A DNA stretch of 64,000 nt from Flavobacterium sp. AG291 (GTDB lineage Bacteria > Bacteroidota > Bacteroidia > Flavobacteriales > Flavobacteriaceae), in assembly GCF_003350375.1 (NCBI RefSeq), contig NZ_QQAR01000012.1:62001-126000 (forward strand), given 5' to 3'. Position 1 is the first letter of the stretch; every line of letters starts with the position of its first letter. Under the pieces are notes generated by a model. That model was not told the DNA's origin. It searched no databases and saw only the letters and a list, made by a program, of their open reading frames with translations. A program made the translations under genes and the position numbers. Shown piece after piece: positions 61,974 through 64,000 of this stretch.

Positions 61974-63968
61974 GTGAGCACCAATCACATACAACTCAAC
62001 AAGGTAACGCTTGGCGGTTTGCTGGTTACTTTGGGTATCATCTACGGAGATATAGGAACTTCCCCTCTCTATGTAATGAAAGCAATTATAGGCGAACAGC
62101 CTATTGAAGAACAGGTTGTCCTGGGCGCTTTGTCCTGTATTTTCTGGACTTTGACATTACAAACAACAATCAAGTATGTCTATCTTACCTTAAAGGCCGA
62201 TAACAAAGGTGAAGGTGGTATTTTCTCTCTTTACACACTTGTTAAGCGACTTAAGAAGAAAGGGCTTATCGTGCCGGCTATCATTGGTGGTAGTGCACTT
62301 TTGGCCGATGGTATTATTACACCGCCCATCTCGGTTTCATCTGCTATTGAGGGTTTAAGAACCTATCAGCCGGGTCTTGATACTGTGCCTATTGTAATAA
62401 GCATTCTATTCGTACTCTTCTTTATTCAGCGTTTCGGAAGTAAATTCATAGGGAAGTTTTTCGGACCAATGATGTTGTTATGGTTTGGTATGCTGGGTGT
62501 TTTAGGTATCATTCCGTTATTAGGAAACATATCGGTGCTTAAAGCCCTTAATCCTTACTATGCATTCCATTTGCTAAGCATACATCACGAAGGTTTTTAT
62601 GTATTAGGTTTTGTGTTCCTGTGTACTACAGGTGCAGAGGCGTTGTATAGCGATATGGGCCACTGCGGAAGACAAAACATTCGCGTGAGCTGGGGATTTG
62701 TAAAAACGATGCTTGTACTGAATTATTTCGGACAGGGCGCATATCTTATTTCTCATGCAGGACAGACACTTACAACATTAAGCGGAAACCCGTCTAATCC
62801 GGGTAACCCTTTCTATTTGCTAATGCCGGACTGGTTTCTTCCGTTTGGTATCGCTATTGCTACATCGGCGGCGGTAATTGCATCTCAGGCATTGATAAGC
62901 GGTTCGTTTACATTGATTTCTGAGGCCATGCGTCTTAACTTCTGGCCTAAGGTTTCGGTTAAATTCCCAACAGACCTGCGAGGGCAGTTATATATTCCGT
63001 CAATCAACTGGTTGTTGTTCCTTGGCTGTGTGTTTATTGTGCTTCACTTCAGGGAATCAGGAAACATGGAAGCGGCTTATGGTCTTGCGATAGTGTTGTG
63101 TATGCTCATGACCACTACGCTACTGGGCTATTATATGGTAATGAAGCGTTATAACAAGTTTCTTATCATTGCCGTTATCTCGGTTTATTTTGCAATAGAG
63201 ATATCGTTCCTTATCGCTAATATCAGTAAGTTCCACCATGGAGGCTATGTGTCGCTGGGTATTGCCGGTTTGCTGGCTATGATCATGGCTGTGTGGTTTA
63301 CAGCTAAACGTATTCGTAGTGAATATACTGAGTTTACTAAGATTGCCAATTATAAAACCGTACTTTCAGAACTTAGTAACGATTTATCTATCCCTAAATA
63401 TGCAACGCACCTGGTATACATGACCAATGCCCAGCTGGGTGATGAGATCGAGTCGAAAATTATATATTCCATCTTACAAAAAAGGCCTAAGCGTGCCGAT
63501 ATTTACTGGTTTGTTCACGTAAATGTGGTAGATGAGCCTTACAAAATGGAGTATCGCGTACGCGAAATCATGAAAGATGACGTTATTAGGGTAGACTTTT
63601 ACCTTGGCTTCCGTGTGGCGCCAAGAATAAACCTGATGTTTAAGCAGGTGGTGCGTGACATGGTTAAGCGCAGCGAGGTAGATATTTTCAGCCGTTATGC
63701 CTCACTTAACAGAAATAACGTGATAGGAGACTTTAAGTTTGTGATTATAGAAAAATTCCTTTCATACGACAACGATTTGCCGTGGTATGAAAGAATCATA
63801 CTTGATATTTACTTTGTACTTAAAAAAATCAGCCTTTCGGAAGGGCGTGCCTTTGGGCTTGACAGCAGTTCGGTAAAGGTTGAGAAGTTCCCTATCGTAA
63901 TCCATCCCCCGGAAGATCTTAATATGGTCAGGATAGACGATTGTCCCTCAAAAGAACCACATCATTAG
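61974..63968 (+). CDS. kup: KUP family potassium uptake protein
   Basis: 664 residues from a GTG at 61974. About twelve membrane segments up to roughly residue 450, with the family signatures LGIIYGDIGTSPLYVMKAI, DNKGEGGIFSLYTLVKR and GGSALLADGIITPPISVSSAIEG. A cytoplasmic C-terminal domain follows. The protein imports K+ with protons. Slightly longer than E. coli Kup (622). The start is supported by the TACCTTTG box at 61946. Confidence 0.95.
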   Translation: MSTNHIQLNKVTLGGLLVTLGIIYGDIGTSPLYVMKAIIGEQPIEEQVVLGALSCIFWTLTLQTTIKYVYLTLKADNKGEGGIFSLYTLVKRLKKKGLIVPAIIGGSALLADGIITPPISVSSAIEGLRTYQPGLDTVPIVISILFVLFFIQRFGSKFIGKFFGPMMLLWFGMLGVLGIIPLLGNISVLKALNPYYAFHLLSIHHEGFYVLGFVFLCTTGAEALYSDMGHCGRQNIRVSWGFVKTMLVLNYFGQGAYLISHAGQTLTTLSGNPSNPGNPFYLLMPDWFLPFGIAIATSAAVIASQALISGSFTLISEAMRLNFWPKVSVKFPTDLRGQLYIPSINWLLFLGCVFIVLHFRESGNMEAAYGLAIVLCMLMTTTLLGYYMVMKRYNKFLIIAVISVYFAIEISFLIANISKFHHGGYVSLGIAGLLAMIMAVWFTAKRIRSEYTEFTKIANYKTVLSELSNDLSIPKYATHLVYMTNAQLGDEIESKIIYSILQKRPKRADIYWFVHVNVVDEPYKMEYRVREIMKDDVIRVDFYLGFRVAPRINLMFKQVVRDMVKRSEVDIFSRYASLNRNNVIGDFKFVIIEKFLSYDNDLPWYERIILDIYFVLKKISLSEGRAFGLDSSSVKVEKFPIVIHPPEDLNMVRIDDCPSKEPHH

Positions 63969-63969
63969 A

Positions 63970-64000
63970 ATGAGAAAATCACTTTACATACTACTCGCAT
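63970..64000 (+). CDS. Start of a further gene, cut by the window edge
   Basis: An ATG one base after the kup stop opens MRKSLYILLA, which looks like the beginning of a signal peptide, so a co-transcribed secreted protein or lipoprotein is likely. Only ten codons are visible. Confidence 0.4.
   Translation, partial: MRKSLYILLA

Overview
The window reads as chromosomal DNA of a member of the Bacteroidota, most likely family Flavobacteriaceae and close to Flavobacterium. Evidence: low GC; promoters of the Bacteroidota type (TTTG or TTG, about 17-23 bases, then TAnnTTTG), for example ahead of tatA, pgk, the suf genes and the heme-uptake genes; few Shine-Dalgarno sequences; and many Bacteroidota-type families (head GIN/DUF2807, DUF4175, DUF4837, HmuY, Pif1-HTH helicase). 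Nearly all of it is core genome. No insertion sequence, prophage or CRISPR array was seen.

Layout. 1-5.7 kb (minus): a cut-off membrane protein, a phosphorylase-like protein, and a tight run M23 peptidase - two SdpI-like proteins - GH3-like protein. 5.9-8.9 kb: tatA, a DUF5684-like protein, tex. 9.1-10.3 kb: a small AT-rich accessory island with a TIR-domain protein and a 131-residue partner, followed by dispersed-repeat-like DNA. 10.4-11.8 kb (minus): cation efflux protein and rpiB. 11.8-12.5 kb: a gene-free AT-rich block with repeated TTATCAACA-type nonamers, sitting where gene orientation turns from mainly minus to mainly plus; it is my candidate for the replication origin. 12.5-24.5 kb: DUF2007, rnr, two head GIN proteins, LysE-type exporter, tRNA-Cys, LTA synthase-like protein, folB, glnS, a duplicated AT-rich block, a three-gene YtxH/holin-like envelope operon, SPFH protein. 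24.5-36.6 kb: gltX, DUF4175 protein, ybeY, mnmG surrounded by five parS-like palindromes, lipoprotein, methyltransferase, Skp/OmpH-like lipoprotein, Pif1 helicase. 36.7-44.3 kb: DoxX-like protein, holB, two parvulin-like proteins, pgk, MltD-like transglycosylase, DUF4837 lipoprotein, acetyltransferase. 44.5-49.2 kb (minus): M1 and S8 peptidases, a possible structured RNA, an MBL-fold hydrolase. 49.3-53.8 kb: sufA-sufB-sufC-sufD with a frameshifted four-helix-bundle gene wedged in. 54-57.2 kb: TonB receptor plus HmuY heme uptake. 57.5-64 kb: small secreted protein, rnpA, DUF4349 lipoprotein, S41 protease, mercaptopyruvate-type sulfurtransferase, kup, and the first codons of another gene.

The main points for a second look are (1) the TIR-domain two-gene module at 9.1-10.3 kb, a likely NAD-targeting defence unit with a small uncharacterised partner; (2) the paired signals of a replication origin (about 12 kb) and a parS cluster (29.98-32.04 kb, plus one weaker copy at 37.57 kb); and (3) metalloregulator-like overlapping palindromes at the heme-uptake promoter. 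All function calls come from reading translated sequence and remembered family motifs; no database search was run.
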